NCBI RefSeq assembly: GCF_000298195.1 | Contig: NZ_BAHC01000126.1 | Coordinates: 1 to 62,098, forward strand | Reading direction: 5' to 3' | DNA length: 62,098 nucleotides | From: Gordonia rhizosphera NBRC 16068 | GTDB taxonomy: Bacteria > Actinomycetota > Actinomycetes > Mycobacteriales > Mycobacteriaceae | In this document: positions 33,983-41,421 of the stretch, one piece after another | Position numbering within the stretch: the stretch's first letter is position 1 | How the letters are laid out: every line of letters begins with the position of its first letter | Notes under the pieces: model-generated | Databases searched by the model: none | What the model was told of the DNA's origin: nothing | What the model saw: only the letters and a program-made list of their open reading frames with translations | Translations under genes and position numbers: made by a program

Positions 33983-35104
33983 ATGGATGCAGATGTTGTC
34001 GTCATCGGACTGGGTTCCACCGGGTCAATGGCCCTGTGGCAGTTGGCGAAACGTGGCCTGCGGGCCGTCGGGCTCGAGCAGTTCGGAATCGGCCACACCC
34101 GCGGTTCCTATGCGGGTGACTCACGGCTGTTCCGGTCCGCGGTGCACGAGGGGCCGCGATTCGTGCCGATGCTCGCCCGGGCGCGCGAACTGTGGTTCGA
34201 ATTGGAGAAGGAGTCCGGGCGCCACCTCTATGACGAGTGCGGTGCGTTGCAGATCGGCGACTCAGGCTCGGGTAGCCTGCTCAAGTCGATCGAATCCGCC
34301 GAACAGTTCGGTCTCCCCCACGAGGTCCTCGACGCCGCAGCGCTCCGGGCGCGTTACCCGCAGCACCGCGTCGACGACAACACCGTCGCCGTGCTCGACC
34401 ACCGCGCCGGGAGCCTGTTCCCCGAGGCGAGTGTTCTCGCCGCCGTCGAGGCCGCGAAAGCCTGTGGCGCCCAGGTGCTCACGAACACCGAAGCGATCGA
34501 CTTCGACGAGGACGGCGGCCGCCTGAAGATCATCACCCCGGACCTGAGCATCACCTGCGACAAGGTGGTGGTGGCGACCGGGTCGTGGACACTGAGGCTG
34601 CGTCCCGACCTCAAGGGATTCCTGTCGATCATCCCGCTGTCGCTGACGTGGTTCATGCCCCGCCACCCGGAACTCTTCGGCCCCGACCGGTTCCCGGTGT
34701 TCATCCGCGACGAGGACGGTGTGCACCTGTACGGCACTCCCAGCCACGACTCCTACAGCATCAAGGTCGCTACCGAACCGCTGTGGCCGGCCATCCCATC
34801 CCCCGATCAGGTCCCAGACTTCAGCCGCGAGGATCTGCAGAAGATCGGCGGGTGGGCCGCCGACTTCATCCCCGACCTCAACCCGGAGCCGGTCCGCCAC
34901 TCGATGCACCACGAACTGTGCACACCGAGCGGGCTTCCGTTGATCGACCTCGACGACGACACGGGAATCCTCCTGCTGACCGCACTCTCCGGACGCGGGT
35001 TCAAGTTCGCACCGGTGTACGGCGAACTGGCGGCCGATCTCGTCACGGGCAAACCCAACGACCTGCACGACGCCGGGTTCGCGTTGGGGGCGCAGCACCG
35101 GTAG
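33983..35104 (+). CDS. FAD-dependent amine oxidoreductase, monomeric sarcosine oxidase / MTOX type
   Basis: A 373-residue DAO-fold flavoprotein. The dinucleotide motif VVIGLGSTGSMALWQLAKRG is at the N terminus, GSYAGDSRLFR follows (the SoxA/SolA flavin loop), and GRGFKFAPVYGELAADL is at the C terminus. Cys313 in HELCTPSGLPLID aligns with the cysteine that binds FAD covalently in monomeric sarcosine oxidases. It should oxidise a secondary (N-methyl) amine or amino acid. It is last in the amine oxidase operon, so it might handle N-methylated amines before or beside the copper enzyme; that is inference. Confidence 0.86.
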   Translation: MDADVVVIGLGSTGSMALWQLAKRGLRAVGLEQFGIGHTRGSYAGDSRLFRSAVHEGPRFVPMLARARELWFELEKESGRHLYDECGALQIGDSGSGSLLKSIESAEQFGLPHEVLDAAALRARYPQHRVDDNTVAVLDHRAGSLFPEASVLAAVEAAKACGAQVLTNTEAIDFDEDGGRLKIITPDLSITCDKVVVATGSWTLRLRPDLKGFLSIIPLSLTWFMPRHPELFGPDRFPVFIRDEDGVHLYGTPSHDSYSIKVATEPLWPAIPSPDQVPDFSREDLQKIGGWAADFIPDLNPEPVRHSMHHELCTPSGLPLIDLDDDTGILLLTALSGRGFKFAPVYGELAADLVTGKPNDLHDAGFALGAQHR

Positions 35105-35124
35105 CGGGAGTGCTCGAGGACATT

Positions 35125-35167
35125 GCTGCTCTAGACCCATACCACGTCGGGGTGGGTCTAGAGCAGC
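35125..35167. terminator. Bidirectional terminator hairpin
   Basis: A perfect 15-bp stem, gctgctctagaccca (35125-35139) and tgggtctagagcagc (35153-35167), encloses a 13-nt loop. It lies between the convergent flavin oxidase (+) and ureohydrolase (-) genes, and its right arm includes the ureohydrolase stop codon (35158-35160). No strong U-tract follows on either side, as is common in actinobacteria. Confidence 0.85.
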
Positions 35168-36039
35168 GGAAACCCGTCGACGAATCGCTGCATCGCCAGA
35201 ACCTGCCGTGGGATGTACTCCGCAACCGTCAGCGCCACAACCTCCGTCGCGGCGCTGATGTCGCCGACGATGCGACGCACCTGCTCGGTCGTCAGTCCTC
35301 CGGGTTCCATACCGAGGCCGAATACGGCCTCGTCGCTGTCGACGACGTCGACATCGAGATGAATCGCCACCCGACTACAGCCGGTGTCGGCGATCCACTG
35401 CAGCAGCGACGACGTCGAGGAGCGCAGATCATCGGGCGAGAACGCCGAGATACCCCACTCCTCGACATGCGGGAAGTCATCGTCGGTCCATGAGTGCAAC
35501 CCGACGAGTGCCACATGTTCGGCCGACACCGTCGCCGGAAGCATGCTCTGGATCTCGCTGTCTCCCTTGCCCAGCAAGGTGCTGACCGCCATCGCGTGGT
35601 AGCCGGGATAGGAGCTGTCCGGCGTACCGACATCAGGGTGCGAATCGATCCAGATGATCGCGAGATCGCCCTCGTATCGTGATGCGAGCGCCGAGAACGG
35701 GGCCACACTGACCGAGCATTCGCCGCCGATCGTGAGAATCTTTGCCGGCGAGTGCTTGCCGATCACCTCTAACGCGTCCCGCAGCTGGGTGATCACTGCT
35801 TCCCGTGCCTCGATTCCGTCGACCAGTGCGAGCCCCGACTCGTTCATCGACACCGGCACATAATCGGTTGGTCCGTCGGCTGCCGGGAGTACGCACTCGA
35901 GGACCGCCGCTCCGGTTGCATAACCGCGGCGGGCCTGGTCGAGCGGGATGCCGGGGGTCAGCGACGCGACGACGTCGTGGCCGGCGCCCTGCCATTGCGG
36001 CCAGACGAGGCGGAGCGTGGCGTTCGAATCAAGAGTCAT
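35158..36039 (-). CDS. Arginase/agmatinase (ureohydrolase) family protein
   Basis: A 293-residue ureohydrolase-fold protein. Two metal motifs are intact: IDSHPDVG (the DAHxD site) and HLDVDVVDSDEA (the DVDxxD site). The first site, usually GGDHS, reads GGECS here, so the normal Asp-His pair is Glu-Cys. That may alter metal binding or mean a specialised or inactive enzyme. The start at 36039 has an aaggag ribosome site and overlaps the NCS1 permease end by 11 nt. With that permease it may take up and hydrolyse a guanidino or ureido compound; the substrate is unknown. Confidence 0.82.
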   Translation of the reverse strand: MTLDSNATLRLVWPQWQGAGHDVVASLTPGIPLDQARRGYATGAAVLECVLPAADGPTDYVPVSMNESGLALVDGIEAREAVITQLRDALEVIGKHSPAKILTIGGECSVSVAPFSALASRYEGDLAIIWIDSHPDVGTPDSSYPGYHAMAVSTLLGKGDSEIQSMLPATVSAEHVALVGLHSWTDDDFPHVEEWGISAFSPDDLRSSTSSLLQWIADTGCSRVAIHLDVDVVDSDEAVFGLGMEPGGLTTEQVRRIVGDISAATEVVALTVAEYIPRQVLAMQRFVDGFPLL

Positions 36040-37495
36040 AAGAAGCTCCTTCGGTGATGAGTTCTGCAGGTCGGGGTTTGGTGACGATCGTGGCGGTGTG
36101 CAGCGGAGCGGCCTCGACCGCAGCCGCCTCGGCGTCGAGGTCGACGGAACGCATCGACACCACATACCAGATGCTCGACACCGCCAGGCCGACGACAAAG
36201 GCCACGTCTGCACCGCCCAACGCGTGGGCCGCCGGGCCGGTGTACAGGCTCGTGCTGAAGAACGGGATCATCGCGATGAAGCCCACCAGGTAGGCGGCGA
36301 GACCACGTCGGCCCCATCGTCCGTAGATGCCGCCGTCGGTCTTGAGGATGTCGGTGATCGAGTACAGACCCTTGCGCACGAAGTAGTAGTCGGTCAGGTT
36401 GACCGCCGTCCACGGGATGAGCAGATATCCCAAGAGCGATAGGAACACCGAGAAGGTCGTCAGCATGTCGGACGGCAGGAGCAGGCCGGTGATGACCACG
36501 GCCGCGGTGATCGCGATCAGGGTGCGGATGCGGAGGCTTCGGCTCGATCGGATCGGGCGGAACGATTCGACCCCGCTGAGAAAGGACACACTTCCGCTGT
36601 ACAGGCTGATCGCCGCGGTGACGAGGCAGACGATCGCCGCCACGACCATGGTCAGGGTACCGAGTGCGAATCCCGCGTCATCTCCGAGTTGACGGATGCC
36701 GGAGATCACGTCGAGATCCGGAAAGCTCAGGGACACAAGCGCGCCGAGGGATTCGATCCATATCGCGGAGACCGACGTGCCAATGAAGACCGCGGCCGAG
36801 ACCGCCCGGGTGCCGGTGTCGTGCGGGAGATATCGTGTGTAGTCGGAGACGATCGGCGCGATGGCGATCTGGTAGCCGGCGGCGGCACCGAATTGGGCGA
36901 GGAAGCCGGTTGCCGTGACGGCGGTGTTGCTCAACAGGTGCCCCACGGGCAGCGTGGTGAGCGCCGCCACGGTCAGCGCCACCAGGTTGATGACCATGAC
37001 GTAGGCGATGATGCCCTCCGCCCGGACGATCCAGTGGTACCCGACGATGGCGAGAACACCCGCCGCGGCGCCCAGCACGACGACGATCGGGTTCACCGAG
37101 ACCGGTACGAGGGACTTTGCCGCTTCTGCTCCGGTCTGCAAATAGAAGACCGAGAAACCGATGGGCACGATTGCAGCCACTGCGATCGGGACCACGGCCC
37201 CTCGCGATCCGAACTGGACGCGACTCTGGATCATCTGCGGCAACCCCATATGAGGGCCCTGCGCTCCGTGAAATGCCTGGAACAAGGTGCCGAAGGCAGT
37301 TCCGAGGACGATGGCCACCAGAGATGCGGGCAGGCCCAGACCGAAGAGCGATCCGACCGCGCCGGTGTATGCGGTGATGAGGGTTGCGTTGACCATGAAC
37401 CAGAACTTGAACTGGCCGCCGACGGTTCCGGAACGCTCGGATTCGGGGATGTGGTCGAACGAGTGTGCTTCGATGCCGCTCTGTGTCGTGCTCAT
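36029..37495 (-). CDS. NCS1-family permease (cytosine/purines/hydantoin type)
   Basis: A 488-residue transporter with 12 hydrophobic segments. The N-terminal EAHSFDHIPESERSG is typical of the family just before TM1. NATLITAYTGAVGSLFGLGL, the TM3 run QSRVQFGSRGAVVP, and IVSDYTRYLP in the TM5-6 region match NCS1 signatures. It imports a nucleobase-like or related cation/proton-coupled solute. The start at 37495 follows the EthD gene by 1 nt, and its end overlaps the ureohydrolase, so the three genes form one unit. Confidence 0.88.
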   Translation of the reverse strand: MSTTQSGIEAHSFDHIPESERSGTVGGQFKFWFMVNATLITAYTGAVGSLFGLGLPASLVAIVLGTAFGTLFQAFHGAQGPHMGLPQMIQSRVQFGSRGAVVPIAVAAIVPIGFSVFYLQTGAEAAKSLVPVSVNPIVVVLGAAAGVLAIVGYHWIVRAEGIIAYVMVINLVALTVAALTTLPVGHLLSNTAVTATGFLAQFGAAAGYQIAIAPIVSDYTRYLPHDTGTRAVSAAVFIGTSVSAIWIESLGALVSLSFPDLDVISGIRQLGDDAGFALGTLTMVVAAIVCLVTAAISLYSGSVSFLSGVESFRPIRSSRSLRIRTLIAITAAVVITGLLLPSDMLTTFSVFLSLLGYLLIPWTAVNLTDYYFVRKGLYSITDILKTDGGIYGRWGRRGLAAYLVGFIAMIPFFSTSLYTGPAAHALGGADVAFVVGLAVSSIWYVVSMRSVDLDAEAAAVEAAPLHTATIVTKPRPAELITEGASYDS

Positions 37496-37496
37496 G

Positions 37497-37841
37497 TCAG
37501 GCCTCACCGTGCGCAATCAGTTCCGATTCGATCGAGACGATGGAGTCCCAGTCCATGAAGGTTCGGGTGTCGGCGTCCAGCGCGATCCCCGCATCCGAGG
37601 CGAAAGCCGACGTGACCGCTTCCGCCGATTCGAACGTGTAGGTCGAGAGAGCGTCATACTCCGGGAACCCGTCGTCGGCGGCCGCCCAGGCTCCGGTACC
37701 GTGACAGAGGATCGTCTGCCGATACGAGACCAGACCGGGCATGCGCATCGCGAGTTCGAAGTGTGTCGTCTGGTAGTGGTCACGGAACTCGTCCGCAGAC
37801 ATGCCGGGAATCCGGCGTGTCAAGAATGTCAGCACGTGCAT
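37497..37841 (-). CDS. EthD-family protein
   Basis: A 114-residue single-domain protein beginning MHVLTFLTRRIPGMSADEFR, followed by HYQTTHFELAMRMPGLVSY. This is the classic EthD ferredoxin-like alpha/beta barrel signature with the conserved His and PG. EthD proteins accompany monooxygenases and small-molecule catabolism, but their chemistry is usually unknown. I chose the ATG at 37841 because the family starts with MHVL; an in-frame ATG at 37874 is possible. It is first in a tight three-gene unit with the NCS1 permease and ureohydrolase. A 14-bp palindrome lies directly upstream. Confidence 0.82.
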   Translation of the reverse strand: MHVLTFLTRRIPGMSADEFRDHYQTTHFELAMRMPGLVSYRQTILCHGTGAWAAADDGFPEYDALSTYTFESAEAVTSAFASDAGIALDADTRTFMDWDSIVSIESELIAHGEA

Positions 37842-37842
37842 T

Positions 37843-37856
37843 GAGGTTCGAACCTC
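37843..37856. promoter_or_regulatory. Perfect palindrome at the EthD ribosome site
   Basis: GAGGTTCGAACCTC is a perfect 14-bp palindrome ending 1 nt before the EthD ATG on the minus strand and overlapping its ribosome-binding region. It could be an operator for the adjacent AraC regulator or a hairpin hiding the start. The nearest upstream gene (AraC) ends 147 nt away, leaving room for a promoter. Confidence 0.5.
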
Positions 37857-37988
37857 TCGGGGTAGATGGGTCACGGGGCCACGTTGCCTGGTGAATCCAT
37901 GAGACCCGGTTGCATGCGTTTGCGGGAGTCGCGTGCCCGAACTGCCGAGCCCGATGCCGAAATCGACGTGTCAGGTGGTGGCGGCGGG

Positions 37989-38954
37989 TCAGTCGACGCT
38001 GTCGGAGCTCCCGCCGGGCTCGCGGAGCGCCACCGTGAGCTGTTCTCTCACCATCGAGGGCGTCGTATCGAATTCGCGGCGAAAGGCCCGGCCGAATGTA
38101 GACGGATCCAGGTAGCCCCAGCGTGCGGCGATTTGTGCGACAGGGACGCCGAGAAAACGCGGGTCTCGCAGATCGGCAGACGCCCGCCGTAACCGCTCAC
38201 GACGCAGGAATGCCGCGGGACTGTCTCCGGGTCCGAAGATCGCGCTGAGCTGGCGGACGGATATTCCGTTGGCGGCCGCAATTCGCTCCATCGTCACCGT
38301 CGGGTCCGAGAGACGCGACAGCATGTAGTCCTTCACCGCCCGGAGCTGCGTATCGTGCGACCACGGCCGGGTGTCCACGACCGCGGTCGACGCGAGAACG
38401 GCTATGCTGCGCAACAGTTCCGCGGCGGCGTTGGCGACGCCGGTCCCTTCGCGTTCGTGGCCCGAACCCGGATTCGTCGCTACTTCCTCGGCCAGCAGCC
38501 GAAATACCCTGACCGGAGCGAGCGACAGGTCGAGAGCGCGCAGCCGTATTTCCGCCGATCCGGACCCCGGCGACAGCACTTCGTAGCGCGGGACCATCGT
38601 GACGATCTGATGCCCGTGGGTCTCCACGATCGAATACGGGACTGTCGGATCACAGTACGTGGCCTGTCCGGCAGTCAGTTCCAGCGTGCGCCCGCCCTGC
38701 TCGATCAGCGCGTGGCCGGACACCTGCACCAGAAACAGGAGATCGTCCGAGGGTGATGACGCGACGAGTCGCGGCGTGCGCCGCAGTCCCGAGGACGCTG
38801 TCTCGATCTCCGCGACGCGAATGCCACGGCTCATCTCCGCAAGGCGGGTGCGCGCCCAGAAGTCCGGCTGAGCAGCCGTCAACGCCAGCGGGTAGAAACT
38901 GTCACTGACGAACTGCTCCCACTGTTCCGAATCGGTGAAACGGAACGAACTCAT
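37989..38954 (-). CDS. AraC-family regulator
   Basis: A 321-residue regulator. The N-terminal part (about 20-200) resembles the AraC-binding-like domain of FeaR/AraC relatives, including FLVQVSGHALIEQGGR. The C-terminal AraC/XylS double helix-turn-helix runs from about 205 to 310: MERIAAANGISVRQLSAIFG, then LGVPVAQIAARWGYLDPSTF and GRAFRREFDTTPS. It lies in the minus-strand run between the SnoaL genes (61 nt upstream) and EthD (147 nt downstream), so it could control either set. Confidence 0.9.
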   Translation of the reverse strand: MSSFRFTDSEQWEQFVSDSFYPLALTAAQPDFWARTRLAEMSRGIRVAEIETASSGLRRTPRLVASSPSDDLLFLVQVSGHALIEQGGRTLELTAGQATYCDPTVPYSIVETHGHQIVTMVPRYEVLSPGSGSAEIRLRALDLSLAPVRVFRLLAEEVATNPGSGHEREGTGVANAAAELLRSIAVLASTAVVDTRPWSHDTQLRAVKDYMLSRLSDPTVTMERIAAANGISVRQLSAIFGPGDSPAAFLRRERLRRASADLRDPRFLGVPVAQIAARWGYLDPSTFGRAFRREFDTTPSMVREQLTVALREPGGSSDSVD

Positions 38955-39015
38955 CCACTCGATCCTACGAGCAGTCGGCCCGATCGGCCGGTTTCCGCGG
39001 CATCCCGACCGGTGG

Positions 39016-39447
39016 TCAGAACGACCGGTCGAGCCGGAGCAGTTTCTCGGCGATCAACCAACGGCCGCCCTGTCGTACGACACGATCGTGGTAGACGCCG
39101 GCCGTGACCACCTCGGTGCGTTCCGGCGTTGTCGCCAGAACCGACACGTAGGACCGAACGTTGGCCGCGTCACTGTTGACTATGGTGACAGTGATATTCG
39201 TGATCACATGGCGCCGGATGTCGGATTGGCGCGACTTGAACTCGGATATCTGTGCCACGATCGCGTCCCGCCCCTGTCGGGGCCCGATCGTATCTCCGCC
39301 CGCGATCACCATCGTGTACAGCGCATCGTCGGTGAACAGTTCGCCGAGTCGACCGAAGTCCCGCTCGTCGTGGTGGTATCCGTAGTCGCCGACGAGTTGG
39401 ACTATTTCTGCGCGGTCGTCGATAGACAATGCGGCAAGCGAAGACAT
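39016..39447 (-). CDS. SnoaL-like (NTF2-fold) protein, copy 1
   Basis: A 143-residue NTF2-fold protein of the SnoaL type. It has the shared cluster signature DYGYHHDERDF, then FTDDALY, GRDAIVAQI, IRRHVITN and VVTAGVYHDRVVRQGGRW. Tyr24, Asp27 and His80 lie where BaiE and scytalone dehydratase relatives place a Tyr/Asp/His catalytic set, so a dehydratase or isomerase is possible. It is a paralogue of the proteins at 39488 and 48156. It ends the cluster's enzyme genes, 40 nt after the second copy. Confidence 0.8.
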   Translation of the reverse strand: MSSLAALSIDDRAEIVQLVGDYGYHHDERDFGRLGELFTDDALYTMVIAGGDTIGPRQGRDAIVAQISEFKSRQSDIRRHVITNITVTIVNSDAANVRSYVSVLATTPERTEVVTAGVYHDRVVRQGGRWLIAEKLLRLDRSF

Positions 39448-39487
39448 GACAATTCCTAACAACTCTGGCTATCTGGCGAATTCACGT

Positions 39488-40003
39488 TCAGAACGGTCGG
39501 TCGAGTCCATCGAGTACGGCCGAGATTCTCCATCGATCATCCCGGCGCACCAGCTCGAAACGGTAGAAACCGGTGGTCACCAGCTGCGCCGTGGCAGCGA
39601 CCGAGAACAGGGCCAGGTAGGCGACGACGGTCGCGGACTCAGGCCCGAGGTGTTGGGTGACGATGTTCGACACGATGTGGCGCCGCTGGTCGGCTTGCGA
39701 TGCCATGATCTCGTCGAGCCAGCCGATGACGGCATCCCGCCCGTGAACTTCGCCGATCGGCCCACCACTGACCGTGTAGGAAAAGACCACGGACTCGGTG
39801 AACAGTTCGCGCAACGCAGACAGCGACCGTTCATCGTAGGCGTACGCATATCGCTGAACGGTGTCGATCAGCGCGTACCGGTTCGCCAGTTCCGCTGCGT
39901 CCTCCGGAATCTGTTGCGCCCCCACAGGTTCCACGTGCCCGGCGCGCGCCGCCCACGCCGGCGAGCAGTCCGCGATGACCTCCAGCGCTCCGTCGGCAGT
40001 CAT
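39488..40003 (-). CDS. SnoaL-like (NTF2-fold) protein, copy 2
   Basis: A 171-residue protein whose NTF2 domain starts after about 40 extra residues. The cluster signature is RYAYAYDERSL, FTESVVFSY, GRDAVIGWLDEI, QRRHIVSN and LVTTGFYRFELVRRDDRWRI, ending GLDRPF. Candidate catalytic residues are Tyr54 or Tyr56, Asp57 and His109. It is most like the protein at 48156, sharing the LVTTGFYRF run. The ATG overlaps the stop of the flavin-binding protein by 1 nt. Confidence 0.8.
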   Translation of the reverse strand: MTADGALEVIADCSPAWAARAGHVEPVGAQQIPEDAAELANRYALIDTVQRYAYAYDERSLSALRELFTESVVFSYTVSGGPIGEVHGRDAVIGWLDEIMASQADQRRHIVSNIVTQHLGPESATVVAYLALFSVAATAQLVTTGFYRFELVRRDDRWRISAVLDGLDRPF

Positions 40004-40503
40004 CAGGCACCCTCACCCATCGCCATCACGCGGTCTGGCCGAATGAAATACAGGCTTCGCACCTCGCCACGCGGGTCGCGCACCGGATAGACATCGGTCT
40101 CCATGTACAGCTTCGATGCCTCGTTGATCATATCGGTTGCGAGGTATCCGCGATCTGGATCGTCCTCGTCCACGATCTCGACCACCTCACCCTGAATGCT
40201 CATCCACTGAAACGGATTCTCTGGATTGACGAGCATCACGGTCACCTGAGGACGTTCGCGGATGTTGCGATCCTTCAATCTGCCGCGGACCGAGTTGACC
40301 AGGATGTTGTTCCCATCGTCCATGACCCACACCGGTGTGAGCTGTACAGTGCCACTTCGGTTCACGGTCGACATGACTCCGGTGACCGGCCCTCGCAGCA
40401 GTGCCAGATGCGACTCGGGCAGATCGAGGATCCCGCCCTCCTCCCGGTCGCCGATCTGGAGTCCGTTCTCGGTGCCGGGAGCGATGACCTTGCCTATTTC
40501 CAT
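40003..40503 (-). CDS. Pyridoxamine 5'-phosphate oxidase-like flavin/F420-binding protein
   Basis: A 166-residue split-barrel protein. It has LRGPVTGVMSTVNRSGTVQLTPVWVMDDGNNILVNS-type strands (about 36-70), then GRLKDRNIRERPQVTVML and the QGEVVEIVDE run. This arrangement is typical of PPOX/FDOR-A and -B proteins that bind FMN or F420 in actinobacteria. It could be a reductase in the neighbouring pathway. It is 58 nt after the SDR gene and coupled to the SnoaL gene after it. The cofactor cannot be settled from sequence alone. Confidence 0.8.
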   Translation of the reverse strand: MEIGKVIAPGTENGLQIGDREEGGILDLPESHLALLRGPVTGVMSTVNRSGTVQLTPVWVMDDGNNILVNSVRGRLKDRNIRERPQVTVMLVNPENPFQWMSIQGEVVEIVDEDDPDRGYLATDMINEASKLYMETDVYPVRDPRGEVRSLYFIRPDRVMAMGEGA

Positions 40504-40561
40504 GCCTGACTCACCTTCTGAATCTGTCGATGCCCTGACGCCATGTTGCCGGTTGCGCGCA

Positions 40562-41404
40562 TCATGCTCCCGGCCACTTGACCACCGTTCCGGTGTCGAC
40601 CGGCAGCATCACGCCGGTGAGGAATCGGGCTTCGTCCGAGCACAGCCACAGCACGGCATTGGAGACGTCGTCGCTCTCCACCCACGGAACGTCGAGCAGG
40701 TTGTACGAGGAGAAGGCGGGAATCGCGTCCTCCTGGGTGGCTCCCGGCACGTCCGGCCGGAAATGCTGGTACGTCGCGTCATTGAGGATCATCGGGGTCG
40801 CAACATTCGACGGGTTGACGCTGTTCACCCTGATACGATGCGGCGCGAGCTCATTGGCCATAGACTTCACCAGCCCATTGACTCCGTGCTTCGTCGCGGC
40901 GTAGTGCGCGAGGTATGGCATCCCGATGATTCCTGCGATCGAGCCGGTGAGGACAATCGAACCACCGGCGCCGCGCTCGACCATGGCGGGGAGCGTCGCC
41001 CGCAGCGTGCGCCACACGCCCGAGAGATTGATCGCGACCATCTCGTCCCATTGTTCCTCACTGAGTTCCCACGTCGCGCCGAGCGATGTGATGCCGGCGG
41101 TGGGGAGGACGATGTCGATCCCGCCGAATGCCACCAGGCCGTCCGCCACCGCCCTTTCCAGACCTTTCAGATCACGGACATCGCAGGCGTGCAAGCGATA
41201 CTCGGCGCCGGTCTTCTCCAGAAGGCGACCGGTTTCCTCGAGGTCATCTCCAGTCGCGCCCGGATAGTGGGTCGTGCTGACGGGCCCCGCGAGATCTACT
41301 CCGATGACCCGGGCACCCTCCTCCGCGAACCTGATCGCATGGTTGCGGCCCTGCCCACGGGCGACGCCGGTGACGAAAACGGTCTTGCCGTTGAATCTGT
41401 TCAT
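40562..41404 (-). CDS. Mycofactocin-type SDR oxidoreductase (1)
   Basis: A 280-residue short-chain dehydrogenase. The N-terminal motif VFVTGVARGQGRNHAIRFAEEG and IGVDLAG follow the mycofactocin-coupled (TIGR03971-like) pattern G-x-ARGQGR-x-HA, in which NAD is held tightly and recycled by mycofactocin. The catalytic Ser-Tyr-Lys is visible in LTGSIAGIIGMPYLAHYAATKHGV. It should oxidise a secondary or primary alcohol. It lies 17 nt after the solute-binding-protein gene. No mftA-F genes are in the window; they would be elsewhere in the genome. Confidence 0.88.
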   Translation of the reverse strand: MNRFNGKTVFVTGVARGQGRNHAIRFAEEGARVIGVDLAGPVSTTHYPGATGDDLEETGRLLEKTGAEYRLHACDVRDLKGLERAVADGLVAFGGIDIVLPTAGITSLGATWELSEEQWDEMVAINLSGVWRTLRATLPAMVERGAGGSIVLTGSIAGIIGMPYLAHYAATKHGVNGLVKSMANELAPHRIRVNSVNPSNVATPMILNDATYQHFRPDVPGATQEDAIPAFSSYNLLDVPWVESDDVSNAVLWLCSDEARFLTGVMLPVDTGTVVKWPGA

Positions 41405-41421
41405 GGTGTGTTCCGAATCCC

